From positions 1-54,796 of the forward strand of contig JAUCBJ010003048.1 in the NCBI GenBank assembly GCA_032718475.1: 54,796 bases of DNA. The letters run 5' to 3'. Source of the stretch: Nemertoderma westbladi (Eukaryota > Xenacoelomorpha > Nemertodermatida > Nemertodermatidae). Position 1 is the stretch's first letter. The number at the start of each line of letters is the position of its first letter. Under the pieces are notes generated by a model, which saw only the letters and a list, made by a program, of their open reading frames with translations, searched no databases and was not told the origin of the DNA. The position numbers and the translations under genes were made by a program. Below are positions 10,706-22,294 of this stretch, one piece after another.

Positions 10706-10894
10706 CTCTAATAGGCCACCATATCCAGATGTAATAATGAAATCTGATTAACAATGAATGGTATGTATGATATTGTTTGTGTGGTAAGACACAAAGTCAG
10801 TGAGCATTTGCATACAGGTTAGTTGCCAAATGGTCCGTCCATCTCTCTGGCTCAACGTTTGAACGTTAATATCTCAGGAACGGCTCGGTCTAAT

Positions 10895-10900
10895 TTTATT
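10895..10900 (-). promoter_or_regulatory. Candidate poly(A) signal for the 11027-11761 gene
   Basis: AATAAA on the minus strand, about 130 bases after the stop codon of the orphan gene. The rest of 10728-11026 holds nothing else I can identify. Confidence 0.35.
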
Positions 10901-11026
10901 GGACGATAGTGGTTGTAGTACCGGTTAGCTAATACAGTTTAAAGGTTTTGTGATGCTACAAAGAATTTCCAGATTCGCAAACTGCTGTAGTGTGGTTCAC
11001 TGACTTCGTGGCTGAAAAAAGTTGTT

Positions 11027-11761
11027 CTATACCATACGATCGAATGTAACAATCCCCACAACCACCCAAATGAGAGGATTGGCGATCACAGAACTGCTTT
11101 TTGAATTGAAATCAACTGTTGTTGTGTCAAAACTTGCGCTGCTCTTTGTTGTTGTTGTAGCTAAACCAACTTCCCAAGTAGGTTGAGGACACTTACCATC
11201 ACAACACATTACTTGGCAGGAATCGTATTTGCTGGATAATCCGAATAGCATATGTTCTCTAATGGAAAGCACCTGACGCATTAAACGATCCTGTTCGCTG
11301 GTATCCTTGTCAGTTTCCGCAGGGTTATCGTAGTTGTCAAGAAGTTGTTCCGATAAGAGAAGACACATATTTTCATTTAGATCCATGCAACGATTTTCCC
11401 ACCACTCGGCGTCACTCTTCCTGCTTATGCATACCACAAGAGAACAATCAAACATGACCTCATCTCCGCTATCTTCATGAATTCCTATACCGCGATATAC
11501 TGCTTCAGCGCATTCGGTGCAATTGTATCGAAGATTTTGTATCTTATACCGAGATGTTGTGTATCCAATTTCTGCAAAATATGCTTTATTACTGTTTTTT
11601 AGTTTGGCCATTTTATCATCCATCTCTTGTTGTAATACTGGATTAGTTGAAGTAATAGTTGGGAAAATTTCCTGATAACATGTTGTTACACTGTAACAAA
11701 CGGTAATGTTTGCCGCCATGTAAAGAGTGTAGAACGATCTTCTGGTTTGATTGTTGCCCAT
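11027..11761 (-). CDS. Orphan cysteine-rich secreted or membrane-anchored protein, 244 aa
   Basis: I do not recognise a family. Reading from ATG 11761, the product begins MGNNQTRRS followed by a moderately hydrophobic stretch (about residues 10-25) that could be a signal peptide. The body has 12 cysteines, an even number suited to disulfides, including YNCTEC and CQVMCCDGKC. A Ser/Thr-rich stalk (TTTTKSSASFDTTTVDF) then leads into a hydrophobic C-terminal segment (ANPLIWVVVGIV) before the final FDRMV. That layout suits a type I membrane or GPI-anchored surface protein. Six codons upstream are open but contain no ATG. The signal peptide is weak, so an upstream exon cannot be excluded. Normal amino-acid composition, absence of repeats and a nearby poly(A) signal argue for a real gene. 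Confidence 0.55.
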   Translation of the reverse strand: MGNNQTRRSFYTLYMAANITVCYSVTTCYQEIFPTITSTNPVLQQEMDDKMAKLKNSNKAYFAEIGYTTSRYKIQNLRYNCTECAEAVYRGIGIHEDSGDEVMFDCSLVVCISRKSDAEWWENRCMDLNENMCLLLSEQLLDNYDNPAETDKDTSEQDRLMRQVLSIREHMLFGLSSKYDSCQVMCCDGKCPQPTWEVGLATTTTKSSASFDTTTVDFNSKSSSVIANPLIWVVVGIVTFDRMV

Positions 11762-11779
11762 AATTGTTGAATAATACAC

Positions 11780-12148
11780 AAGATGCTTACAGAGGACGTT
11801 GCTTAGATAATTATCTGCTATAATAGATACCCAATGATATAATATAATACAATAATTTACTAAATAAATAATAACTGCACAGAAGTCAGAACTGATGATA
11901 TCGATTTATATTTGCTACAACGTATGTTTAGTTTTGCATTGCATTAATGATTCAAGTATTATATTACATTTTTATACTCGATATTTTTACTCGCGATATT
12001 TTTACTCGCGATATTTTTATTCGCGTCATTTTTACTCACGATACGTAATACTTTTTATAACAACTTTATTTACTTACTGAATAATTACTTATTGCGCAAA
12101 CATTTGTCTTTTGCACTATAGCCAATGATTTTTTATGAGTTGAAAGTA
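11780..12148. repeat. Flank with a short 16-bp array
   Basis: At about 11968-12048 the unit TTTTTACTCGCGATAT repeats about five times with substitutions. The rest is AT-rich and unassigned. Confidence 0.7.
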
Positions 12149-12179
12149 ACCGGGTCGGGGTTATAGTGAACCGGGTCGC

Positions 12180-13572
12180 GTATTCCCAATCCTTACACTA
12201 CTAGGAACACCTCTTGCATTAACACCTGGGATTGGTTAATAAGCTATTATTTGATTGGACGTTGAAATCATGTAAGGAATGGAGATAGGGGGTCGAACTA
12301 GTGTAAGGTTTTTATACTCAGTTGGCAGGTAGAAAATGTTCCAAACGCTGTAAGGAATGGAGAAAGTACGTGAAATCAAGTAAGGGTTATCTGCCTATTA
12401 ATCGGTTCATTGTCAGGTGACAGTAAAAAATATATACGAATGGCAGTATACATATAGAGTGGAAATAATAATATTGTTTAAGGAATCGTTTAACGCACCA
12501 TTTTCTCCTTGATTTTTCCGATCGAATATATTGTAATAATAAAGTAGTTTTATTGGTAGTATTATGTTGAAATTCATTCATTTTAAATTCATATTTAAAA
12601 GCATTTCACAATATGTAAACATAAAAGCTCCAATGAAATAAACTCTTAATTTTTGTAATGTCCTTTAGCATTTGTTCGATTTGCATTTTTGTTTATCAAC
12701 AGGTTTCTAGAGCGTTTTTTTTTAGCGCGTCAAGTCTTATCAGTCAGTACCGCATGAGGTCGGTCACCAACACAGCACGCATCCGCTTACTTCATAATGT
12801 AAGAGCTACTCGTCCTCGCGCTAGTGCAGTTGGATGGACACGAATAGCAGACGGACTATTCCTAAGTAACTACTACTGTACAGTACTATAATCGGCCTGC
12901 TGTATTGAAACTGCACAGTGAGATGTCATGCCAGCTTAACAAAAACATTTTGTCACCACCATGCAATCCACAATTGGGAATCCCAATGCAGCGTGCATTA
13001 AGAATGTTTTGCCGGCTTATCAACAATTTTGCAGCGCCACAACTCCCTATCCCCCATGACTTACGCGAGATTATCTGCATCTTCAAGGCCATTGTCCTTT
13101 AAGATGTGTCTCACGAAAGTCATAGACTGCCCATCATGCTTATTTTTCCATGTTGCCAAAAAAACAAGATTGTGCACAGGCTGGTCTTCACGGCAAAAAC
13201 AACGTCGTGCAAAGGAGTGTATCCCTAGACACTAGTATAGCCAATGTTCCAATCGTTTTAGCTTACTCATGCAGCCCTGTATAAACAATAACCCAATGTT
13301 CTACTGCCTATAATAATTTCACATGTTAGTCTAAGTCTACTCATCTAATACTGTTGGTATAATAACCCTTACATGATTTCACCCAATTTCTCAATTCATT
13401 ACAGCGTTTGGAACACTTTCTACCTGCCAACTGAGTATAAAACCCTTACACTAGTTCGACCCCTTTCCCCATTCCTTACATAATTTCAACGTCCAATCAA
13501 ATAATAGTTCATTAGCCAATCCCAGGCTACAATTCAAGATGTGTTCCTACTAGTGTAAGGTTTGGGAATATT
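12180..13572. mobile_element. Terminal-inverted-repeat element inserted in a 21-bp array
   Basis: About 210 bases at the left (TATTCCCAATCCTTACACTA onward to about 12391) match the inverted right end (about 13362-13572, ending TAGTGTAAGGTTTGGGAATA), including TATTTGATTGGACGTTGAAA and TATACTCAGTTGGCAGGTAG. Sequence just outside both ends is the same direct unit ACCGGGTCG(T/G)GGTTATAGTG, so the element appears to sit inside that minisatellite. No transposase is visible; the interior carries a LINE-A 3' fragment at 12891-13216. No clear target duplication was found. Confidence 0.7.
12891..13216 (-). pseudogene. LINE-A 3' fragment, copy 4
   Basis: Matches the 3' end of the LINE-A family on the minus strand (plus strand CCGGCTTATCAACAATTTTG, CACAACTCCCTATC, CTGGTCTTCACGGC). 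The corresponding protein is the extreme C-terminal part of ORF2, with frameshifts. Relative to the copies at 30.9 and 33.3 kb it has about 90 extra bases near its 3' end. It lies inside the inverted-repeat element at 12180-13572. Confidence 0.7.
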
Positions 13573-13574
13573 AT

Positions 13575-13672
13575 GCAACCGGGTCGTGGTTATAGTGAAC
13601 CGGGTCGTGGTTATAGTGAACCGGGTCGTGGTTATAGTGAACCGGGTCGTGGTTATAGTGAACCGGGAGCGT
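13575..13672. repeat. 21-bp minisatellite (CCGGGTCGTGGTTATAGTGAA)
   Basis: About 4.5 nearly identical copies with period 21. One and a half copies of the same unit occur at 12149-12180, on the other side of the inverted-repeat element. Confidence 0.9.
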
Positions 13673-13679
13673 AGGGGTA

Positions 13680-15235
13680 TTAGTGGACCCGTCTGTCGTC
13701 GTCGTTGTCATAAATGTTTGAACGCTAATAAGTCGTTCAATCTTTGATGAAATGGAACTAAACTTGGTACACATGTTGTCTATCACTATCAAAAGTTTAG
13801 AAATTATACGCGCAGACAGACTTATAAACCGTTCATATGTCGACCGCTAGGGCGCCAATGACTAGGTCCCCTAATTATTTTTTTTCCTGTCGGTCCGGAT
13901 TCCACCGGCTGTTTATTTATGCCATTGCCTAATATTAAATTCATTGTATTATATAAAGTTGACAATATACTCTCTAAAGTATAGATAAAATATCAATTAT
14001 CGCTATCTGAGATAGATAAAGCTTAAAAAATGGCAAACTGTATATCATAACACTTGTTAAAAACCCTAAACAAAGGCATAGACCAGATCACAGCGCGGCC
14101 ACGTTAAAACTAAAATACTTATTTGATATCTGCATCATAGGATAATGAAAAATCATAGTGCTTTACCTAGTGCTTTAACCTGGGTTGTCTTATGTACATA
14201 TAACCATTGACGTATTTACGTATGTCGTATATACAATATACAACGATATGTATTTACGTGACGTCATAAGAACCATTGTTATTTAACACAGGGCGCAATA
14301 TTAGGTTGGTTGGTTATTGAATTCATTAAAATTAAATAACGACATAAAAACCACTGATATTAACAGGCGGGCATAGCATAGCAATTATTATTACAGAATA
14401 TCATATCGTAACACGGGCAAGGTTAATACGATATTGTTACAAATTACAAATAGTAAATAGTGTACCTTTACGCAAAGGCTCGTCTGGACTTACGTGCTGC
14501 GCGAAGTCCCCACGTGCGTGTAAATACTGTAGAAATGTAAAGGTTACTTTACTTTACTGTTCAATAATGTATAAGCCTTGTTACCAGACTGTTGTCAACT
14601 TTATGTTTGTTGTCTGCATGTAGGATTGTTGGTTTTATTGAAATTTACAATATCATATGCCAATTTAAAACGTGTATAAGAAATGAATATACTGGTTAAC
14701 CACCATAATATATAAAATATTGCATCACATATCTACAGTGTTATTCATGTATATGTAATTCAGTTCTGTGTCACACCATCACATTGTAAACTACACGAGG
14801 CCTATTGATTTTAACTTACTCCGTTTTGCACTACACTTACTGTACCCCGTTGTAATTTACCACATTGATTTTCTTTTCACAACCTACTAAGACCTTTGAA
14901 TAAGTATTTGCCGTATGTTTGAAGTCTCAAGTTATCTTGTAATTTATGTAAAATTCTTAATGAAAATAATTCATGTCTTGAATTATGATAGGTGGGGGAG
15001 TTACTCTAGAATTAATACTAATTAAACCCTAAGTCATGACGACCATGAAGATGTAACGATGTAATTTCAGGAATTTAAGTTTTTTAAAGAAGGTAATAGG
15101 ACCGAGGAAGGTAGAGACTGTACTGTAATACAGTACTGTAGCAGAAGGCCGCATCCGTATTCGTATGTAATTTCAATTTTAATCCGGTAGAGCTTTAGAG
15201 CGGTACCTAAGATTGAGTAGTCAGTCAGCCAGATC
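13680..15235. other. Unassigned sequence with one conserved hairpin segment
   Basis: No gene is supported. At 14486-14509 GGACTT pairs with AAGTCC around ACGTGCTGCGCG; the same core occurs inverted at 35925-35948. Confidence 0.4.
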
Positions 15236-15237
15236 GT

Positions 15238-15935
15238 TGTTGTTCATTGTTGTTCGTTTTTTCTCCTAGTTGCTCGTTGTTGCTCACTGTTGTTCGTTGT
15301 TGCTCATTGTTGATCGTTGTTGCTCGCTGTTGCTCATTGTTTTTCGTTGTTGCTCATTGTTGCTTGTTGTTTTTCGTTGATGCTCATTGTTGTTGCTCGT
15401 TGTTTTTCGTTGATGCTCATTGTTGTTGCTGGTTGTTTTTCGTTGATGCTCATTGTTGTTTATCGTTGTTGCTCGTTGTTGCTAATTGGTGCTCGTTGTT
15501 GTACTTTATTAATGCTCATTGTTTTTCGTTGTTGCTCATTGTTGCTTGTTGTTTTTCGTTGATGCTCATTGTTGTTGCTCGTTGTTTTTCGTTGATGCTC
15601 ATTGTTGTTGCTGGTTGTTTTTCGTTGATGCTCATTGTTGTTTATCGTTGTTGCTCGTTGTTGCTAATTGGTGCTCGTTGTTGTACTTTATTAATGCTCA
15701 TTGTTGTTCGTTGTTGCTCATTGTTGCTGCTCGTTGTTGCTCATTGTTGGTCATCGTTGTTGCTCAATGTTGCTTGTTGTTTTTCGTTGTTGCTCGTTGT
15801 ATCTCAGTGTTGCACGTTGTTGTTCATCGTTTCTCGTTGTTTATCGTTCTTACTCATTGTTGCTCATTGTTTATCGACGTTGCTCGTTGTTTATCGTTGT
15901 TGCTCATTGTTGCTCGTTGTTGTTCATTGTTCTCG
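15238..15935. repeat. TTGTTGCTCATTGTTGTTCG low-complexity array with 182-bp duplication
   Basis: Degenerate repeats of TTGTTGCTCGTTGTTGCTCA type. A block starting TGCTCATTGTTTTTCGTTGT at 15331 is duplicated at 15513, an offset of 182. The long plus-strand open frames are rich in Leu, Val, Cys and Phe and have no plausible start, so I regard them as by-products. Confidence 0.85.
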
Positions 15936-15939
15936 GGTT

Positions 15940-16374
15940 ACAATTCACTAGTGCACAGGGTGACGATGACGAAGGTAGGAAACAAAGGTTCTCTTCCGTT
16001 AACTACAGTATTTTATAGCACCTACTGTAGAACCGCAGACACGCCCAGTGAAGTGAAGTCAACATCCTTTTGGACATGAATATTTATGTTTTTTGGAAAA
16101 CTGATGGAAACTTTCATTCATCAACAGGGCGAGCTTCCCAGTTCCCAGCTATAGTGTCACGGCACCCCACCATATTTTTTTACATGAACACATACATCTA
16201 TAACTTTGAAATGAACAGTTCACATACCGGTACCTATTATATTTGGAGACATCTAACTAAGTAACTCCTCAATGTGTGTGCTGTATGCTGAAAAAGTAGT
16301 GAAAATGTTTTCTTTTTTAGTTATTTTTTAGTTTTGTGTAACTAATTTTCTGAAAAATTTGTGAAAAAAAGTAT
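15940..16374. other. Unassigned sequence
   Basis: No gene or array that I can support. Confidence 0.35.
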
Positions 16375-16380
16375 TTTATT
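16375..16380 (-). promoter_or_regulatory. Candidate poly(A) signal of the NQT-repeat gene
   Basis: AATAAA on the minus strand, about 520 bases downstream of the stop codon at 16904-16902. The interval 16381-16901 is AT-rich, as expected of a 3' UTR. Confidence 0.3.
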
Positions 16381-16901
16381 ACATATTGTTTTATGGTTGT
16401 GAGAAAAAAAAAGGTAAAAAAAAGTATGCGGAAAGAATAGTTTTTTTAAACTCATTTGGAATTTAAGCGAAATTCAACTATTCTGTTGGAGTAGTTGAGG
16501 TTTACACGAGTTTGCAAGTTCGAAGAATGTCAGTGGGCGGAATAATAACTAACTTTCGCTGAAGAAAAACAAGAATGGCTGAAGAGTGACAAAGAAATGA
16601 AATAAAGTATGAGTGAATAAAGGGAAAGGAATGAATGTAAAAAGGTATTAACTAAAAAACCTTCTTGAAAATTAGCAAAAAACATATATTAATTTTCTAA
16701 TAAATTTTTAAAAATATTAGTAAGTGAATTGGATTTTTCAAATATAATTAATTAATTAGGCCTATATATACAAACATTCATACAAACATATTTCGGATCA
16801 TTCTCCGAAATAGAATTGCGGCAAAGAGCATTGACACTAATTATTATTGACACATAATAATTTGATGTGAATAATCAACTTTCAGCATGGTTCATATCAT
16901 C

Positions 16902-19900
16902 TCATATCTGACCCGCATCATTTTCTGCCTGGTTCTTGATAATTCTAGTTTGGTTCTTGTAAATTCCTGTCTGGTTCACTGCCTCTCTTATCTGGTCCAC
17001 AACATCTGTCTGGTTCTTGATAATTCTAGTTTGGTTCTTGTAAATTCCAGTCTGGTTCACTCCCTCTCTTATCTGGTCCACAGCGTCTGTTTGGTTATTA
17101 ATAATTCTAGTTTGGTTCTTGTAAATTCCAGTCTGGTTCACTCTCTCTTTTATCTGGTCCACAGCGTCTGTCTGGTTCTTGATAATTCTAGTTTGGTTCT
17201 TGTAAATTCCAGTCTGGTTCAGTCTCTCTCTTATCTGGTCAACAGCGTCTGTCTGGTTCTTGATAATTCCAGTTTGGTTCTTGTAAATTCCAGTCTGGTT
17301 CACTCTCTCTTTTATCTGGTCCACAGCGTCTGTCTGGTTCTTGATAATTCTAGTTTGGTTCTTGTAAATTCCAGTCTGGTTCAGTCTCTCTCTTATCTGG
17401 TCCACAGCGTCTGTCTGGTTCTTGATAATTCCAGTTTGGTTCTTGTAAATTCCAGTCTGGTTCACTCTCTCTCTTATCTGGTCCACAGCGTCTGTCTGGT
17501 TCTTGATAATTCTAGTTTGGTTCTTGTAAATTCCAGTCTGGTTCAGTCTCTCTCTTATCTGGTCCACAGCGTCTGTCTGGTTCTTGATAATTCCAGTTTG
17601 GTTCTTGTAAATTCCAGTCTGGTTCACTCTCTCTCTTATCTGGTCCACAGCGTCTGTCTGGTTCTTGATAATTCTAGTTTGGTTCTTGTAAATTCCAGTC
17701 TGGTTCAGTCTCTCTCTTATCTGGTCCACAGCGTCTGTCTGGTTCTTGATAATTCCAGTTTGGTTCTTGTAAATTCCAGTCTGGTTCACTCTCTCTCTTA
17801 TCTGGTCCACAGCGTCTGTCTGGTTCTTGATAATTATAGTTCGGTTCTTGTAAATTCCAGTCTGGTTCACTCCCTCACTTATCTGGTCCACAACATCTGT
17901 CTGGTTCTTGATAATTCTAGTTTGGTTCTTGTAAATTCCAGTCTGGTTCACTCCCTCACTTATCTGGTCCACAACGTCTGTCTGGTTCTTGATAATTCTA
18001 GTTTGGTTCTTGTAAATTCCAGTCTGGTTCACTCTCTCTCTTATCTGGTCCACAGCGTCTGTCTGGTTCTTGATAATTCTACTTTGGTTCTTGTAAATTC
18101 CGGTCTGGTTCACTCCCTCACTTATCTGGTCCACAACGTCTGTCTGGTTCTTGATAATTCTAGTTTGGTTCTTGTAAATTCCAGTCTGGTTCACTCCCTC
18201 ACTTATCTGGTCCACAACGTCTGCCTGGTTCTTGATAATTCTAGTTTGGTTCTTGTAAATTCCAGTCTGGTTCACTCCCACACTTATCTGGTCCACAACA
18301 TCTGTCTGGTTCTTGATAATTCTAGTTTGGTTCTTGTAAATTCCAGTCTGGTTCTTGATAATTCTAGTTTGGTTCTTGTAAATTCCAGTGTGGTTCACTC
18401 TCTCTTTTATCTGGTCCACAGCGTCTGTCTGGTTCTTGATAATTCTAGTTTGGTTCTTGTAAATTCCAGTCTGGTTCACTCCCTCTCTTATCTGGTCCAC
18501 AGCGTCTGTTTGGTTATTAATAATTCTAGTTTGGTTCTTGTAAATTCCAGTCTGGTTCACTCCCTCACTTATCTGGTCCACAACATCTGTCTGGTTCTTG
18601 ATAATTCTAGTTTGGTTCTTGTAAATTCCGGTCTGGTTCACTCCCTCACTTATCTGGTCCACAACGTCTGCCTGGTTCTTGATAATTCTAGTTTGGTTCT
18701 TGTAAATTCCAGTCTGGTTCACTCCCACACTTATCTGGTCCACAACATCTGTCTGGTTCTTGATAATTCTAGTTTGGTTCTTGTAAATTCCAGTCTGGTT
18801 CTTGATAATTCTAGTTTGGTTCTTGTAAATTCCAGTCTCGTTCTTGATAATTCTAGTTTGGTTCTTGTAAATTCCAGTCTGGTTTTTGATAATTTTTGTT
18901 TGGTTCTTGTAAATTCCAGTCTCGTTCTTGATAATTCTAGTTTGGTTCTTGTAAATTCCAGTCTGGTTCTTGATAATTCTAGTTTGGTTCTTGTAAATTC
19001 CAGTCTGGTTCTTGGTAATTCTAGTTTGGTTCTTGTAAATTCCAGTCTGGTTCTTGATAATTCTAGTCTGGTTCTTGTCAATTACAGTCTGGTTCACGGG
19101 CACACCTATCTGATCAACATTTTCTGTCTGGTTCTTGTTAATCCATCCAGTCTGATTCACATCCTCTCCTATCTGATCAACATTTTCTGTCTGGTTCTTG
19201 TTAATCCATCCAGTCTGATTCACATCCTCTCCTATCTGATCAACATTTTCTGTCTGGTTCTTGTCAACTCCAGTCTGGTTCATGGCCTCACCTATCTGAT
19301 CAACAGTTTCTGTCTGGTTCTTGTTAATCCATCCAGTCTGATTCACATCCTCTCCTATCTGATCAACATTTTCTGTCTGGTTCTTGTTAATCCATCCAGT
19401 CTGATTCACATCCTCTCCTATCTGATCAACATTTTCTGTCTGGTTCTTGTTAATTCCACTCTGATTCACAGCCTCTCCTATATGGTGCACATTTTCTGAC
19501 TGGTTCTTGTTAATCCATCCAGTCTGATTCACATCCTCTCCTATCTGATCAACATTTTCTGTCTGGTTCTTGTCAACTCCAGTCTGGTTCATGGCCTCAC
19601 CTATCTGATCAACAGTTTCTGTCTGGTTCTTGTTAATCCATCCAGTCTGATTCACCTCGTCTCCTATCTGATCAACATTTTCTGTCTGGTTCTTGTTAAT
19701 TCCACTCTGATTCACAGCCTCTCCTATATGGTGCACATTTTCTGACTGGTTCTTGTTAATCCATCCAGTCTGATTCACATCCTCTCCTATCTGATCAACA
19801 TTTTCTGTCTGGTTCTTGTCAACTCCAGTCTGGTTCATGGCCTCACCTATCTGATCAACAGTTTCTGTCTGGTTCTTGTTCATCCATCCAGTCTGATTCA

Positions 19901-22113
19901 CATCCTCTCCTATCTGATCAACATTTTCTGTCTGGTTCTTGTTAATCCATCCAGTCTGATTCACATCCTCTCCTATCTGATCAACATTTTCTGTCTGGTT
20001 CTTGTTAATCCATCCAGTCTGATTCACATCCTCTCCTATCTGATCAACATTTTCTGTCTGGTTCTTGTCAATTCCAGTCTGATTCACATCCTCTCCTATC
20101 TGATCAACATTTTCTGTTTGGTTCTTGTTAATCCATCCAGTCTGATTCACATCCTCTCCTATCTGATCAACATTTTCTGTCTGGTTCTTGTCAATTCCAG
20201 TCTGGGTCATGGCCTCACCTATCTGATCAACATTTTCTGTCTGGTTCTTGTCAATTCCAGTCTGATTCACATCCTCTCCTATCTCATCAACATTTTCTGT
20301 CTGGTTCTTGTTAATCCATCCAGTCTGATTCACATCCGCTCCTATCTGATCAACAATTTCTGTCTGGTTCTTGTCAATTCCAGTCTGATTCACATCCTCT
20401 CCTATCTCATCAACATTTTCTGTCTGGTTCTTGTTAATCCATCCAGTCTGATTCACGGCCTCACCTATCTGATCAACATTTTCTGTCTGGTTCTTGTCAA
20501 TTCCAGTCTGATTCACATCCTCTCCTATCTGATCAACATTTTCTGTCTGGTTCTTGTTAATCCATCCAGTCTTATTCACATCCTCTCTTATCTGATCAAC
20601 ATTTTCTGTCTGGTTCTTGTTAATCCATCCAGTCTGATTCACATCCTCTCCTATCTGATCAACATTTTCTGTCTGGTTCTTGTCAATTCCAGTCTGGTTC
20701 ACGGCCTCACCTATCTGATCAACATTTTCTGTCTGGTTCTTGTTAATCCATCCAGTCTGATTCACATCCTCTCCTATCTGAACAACATTATCTGTCTGGT
20801 TCTTGTTAACTCCAGTCTCATCCACATCCTCTCCTATCTGATCAACATTTTCTGTTTGGTTCTTGTTAATCCATCCAGTCTGATTCACATCCTCTCCTAT
20901 CTCATCAACATTTTCTGTCAGGTTCTTGTTAATCCATCCAGTCTGATTCACATCCTCTCCTATCTCATCAACATTTTTTGTCTGGTTCTTGTTAATCCAT
21001 CCAGTCTGATTCACATCCTCTCCTATCTGAACAACATTATCTGTCTGGTTATTGTTAATTCCAGTCTGGTTCACGGCCTCACCTATCTGATCAACATTTT
21101 CTGTCTGGTTCTTGTCAATTCCAGTCTGATTCACATCCTCTCCTATCTGATCAACATTTTCTGTCTGGTTCTTGTCAATTCCAGTCTGATTCACATCCTC
21201 TCCTATCTGATCAACATTTTCTGTCTGGTTCTTGTCAATTCCAGTCTGATTCACATCCTCTCCTATCTGATCAACATTTTCTGTTTGGTTCTTTTTAATC
21301 CATCCAGTCTGATTCACATCCTCTCCTATCTCATCAACATTTTCTGTCTGGTTCTTGTTAACTCCAGTCTCATCCACATCCTCTCCTATCTGATCAACAT
21401 TTTCTGTTTGGTTCTTGTTAATCCATCCAGTCTGATTCACATCCTCTCCTATCTCATCAACATTTTCTGTCAGGTTCTTGTTAATCCATCCAGTCTGATT
21501 CACATCCTCTCCTATCTCATCAACATTTTCTGTCTGCTTCTTGTTAATCCATCCAGTCTGATTCACATCCTCTCCTATCTGATCAACATTTTCTGTCAGG
21601 TTCTTGTCAATTCCAGTCTGATTCACATCCTCTCCTATCTGATCAACATTTTCTGTCTGGTTCTTGTCAATTCCAGTCTGATTCACAGCCTCTCCTATCT
21701 GATCAACATTTTCTGTCTGGTTCTTGTCAATTCCAGTCTGATTCACATCCTCTCCTATCTGATCAACATTTTCTGTCTGGTTCTTGTCAATTCCAGTCTG
21801 ATTCACAGCCTCTCCTATCTGATCAACATTTTCTGTCTGGTTCTTGTTAATCCATCCAGTCTGATTCACATCCTCTCCTATCTGATCAATATTTTCTGTC
21901 TGGTTCTTGTTAATCCATCCAGTCTGATTCACATCCTCTCCTATCTGATCAACATTTTCTGTCTGGTTCTTGTTAATCCATCCAGTCTGATTCACATCCT
22001 CTCCTATCTGATCAACATTTTCTGTCTTGTTCTTGTTAATTCCAGTCTGGCTCATATCATCTCGTTTCCGGTCCACATTTTCTGTCTTGTTTGTGTTAAT
22101 TTCCTCAACACAT
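16902..22113 (-). CDS. NQT-repeat giant secreted glycoprotein, exon 3 (repeat domain)
   Basis: Terminal exon coding for about 1,737 residues, almost wholly tandem repeats. The acceptor is strong: TTTTTTCATTTTTTCAG then ATGTGTTGAGG (AG at 22115-22114). The first residues (R)CVEEINTNKTENVD lead into three repeat blocks. Type A is NQTENVDQIGEDVNQTG plus WINK or IDK (20-21 residues; 22.07 to about 19.1 kb). Type B is NQTRIIKNQTGIYK (14 residues; about 19.1-18.75 kb). Type C is type B plus NQTDAVDQIRERV (27 residues; to the stop). Nearly every NQT is an N-glycosylation sequon, about 170 in all by unit counting. Unit lengths of 60, 63, 42 and 81 bases are all multiples of three and this frame is never broken across 5.2 kb, whereas the opposite-strand frame is broken at 19500-20117. 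First and last units are degenerate. I recognise no homologue; a mucus, egg-coat or matrix role is only a guess. Confidence 0.75.
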
Positions 22114-22294
22114 CTGAAAAAATGAAAAAATAGTTGAAAAAATTATTTATATTTTCTTTTTAATTTTATAAATTTTTTTTCCCACGCCACGACCACCTAA
22201 CACTACGTCCTTTTAATTTTCCATTTGAATACCAAATGGCCGTTGGATAACTTCATTGCGAATGGAACGTTTTTATAGAAAAACTTGTTATTAC

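Larger units (their letters stand above)
7936..10727. mobile_element. Fold-back (long inverted-repeat) element, non-autonomous
   Basis: The left end (TATGGTGG ... CTATTAGAGTCAGAAAAA) recurs inverted at the right end (about 10700-10727). Further in, left-arm blocks pair in order with right-arm blocks: 7987-8010 with about 10320-10345, 8060-8186 with 10110-10290, one 71-bp unit at about 8187-8280 with the array 8950-10112, and 8347-8548 with 8549-8946. The motif GGCCTATTAGAGCC recurs near both ends. There is no transposase. The arms are grossly unequal because the 71-bp unit is single on the left and about 16-fold on the right. Confidence 0.75.

Noticed and set aside
15247-15951. Plus-strand open frames rich in Cys, Leu and Val
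   Set aside because: Low-complexity GTT/GCT repeat with no ATG-led start or domain; two other frames are also open.
16887-19499. Long plus-strand open frame across the repeat array (LVLVNSSLVHSLSYLVHSV-like repeats)
   Set aside because: It is the shadow of the minus-strand repeat exon. It has no splice context, is interrupted at 19500-20117, and is explained by repeat units whose length is a multiple of three.
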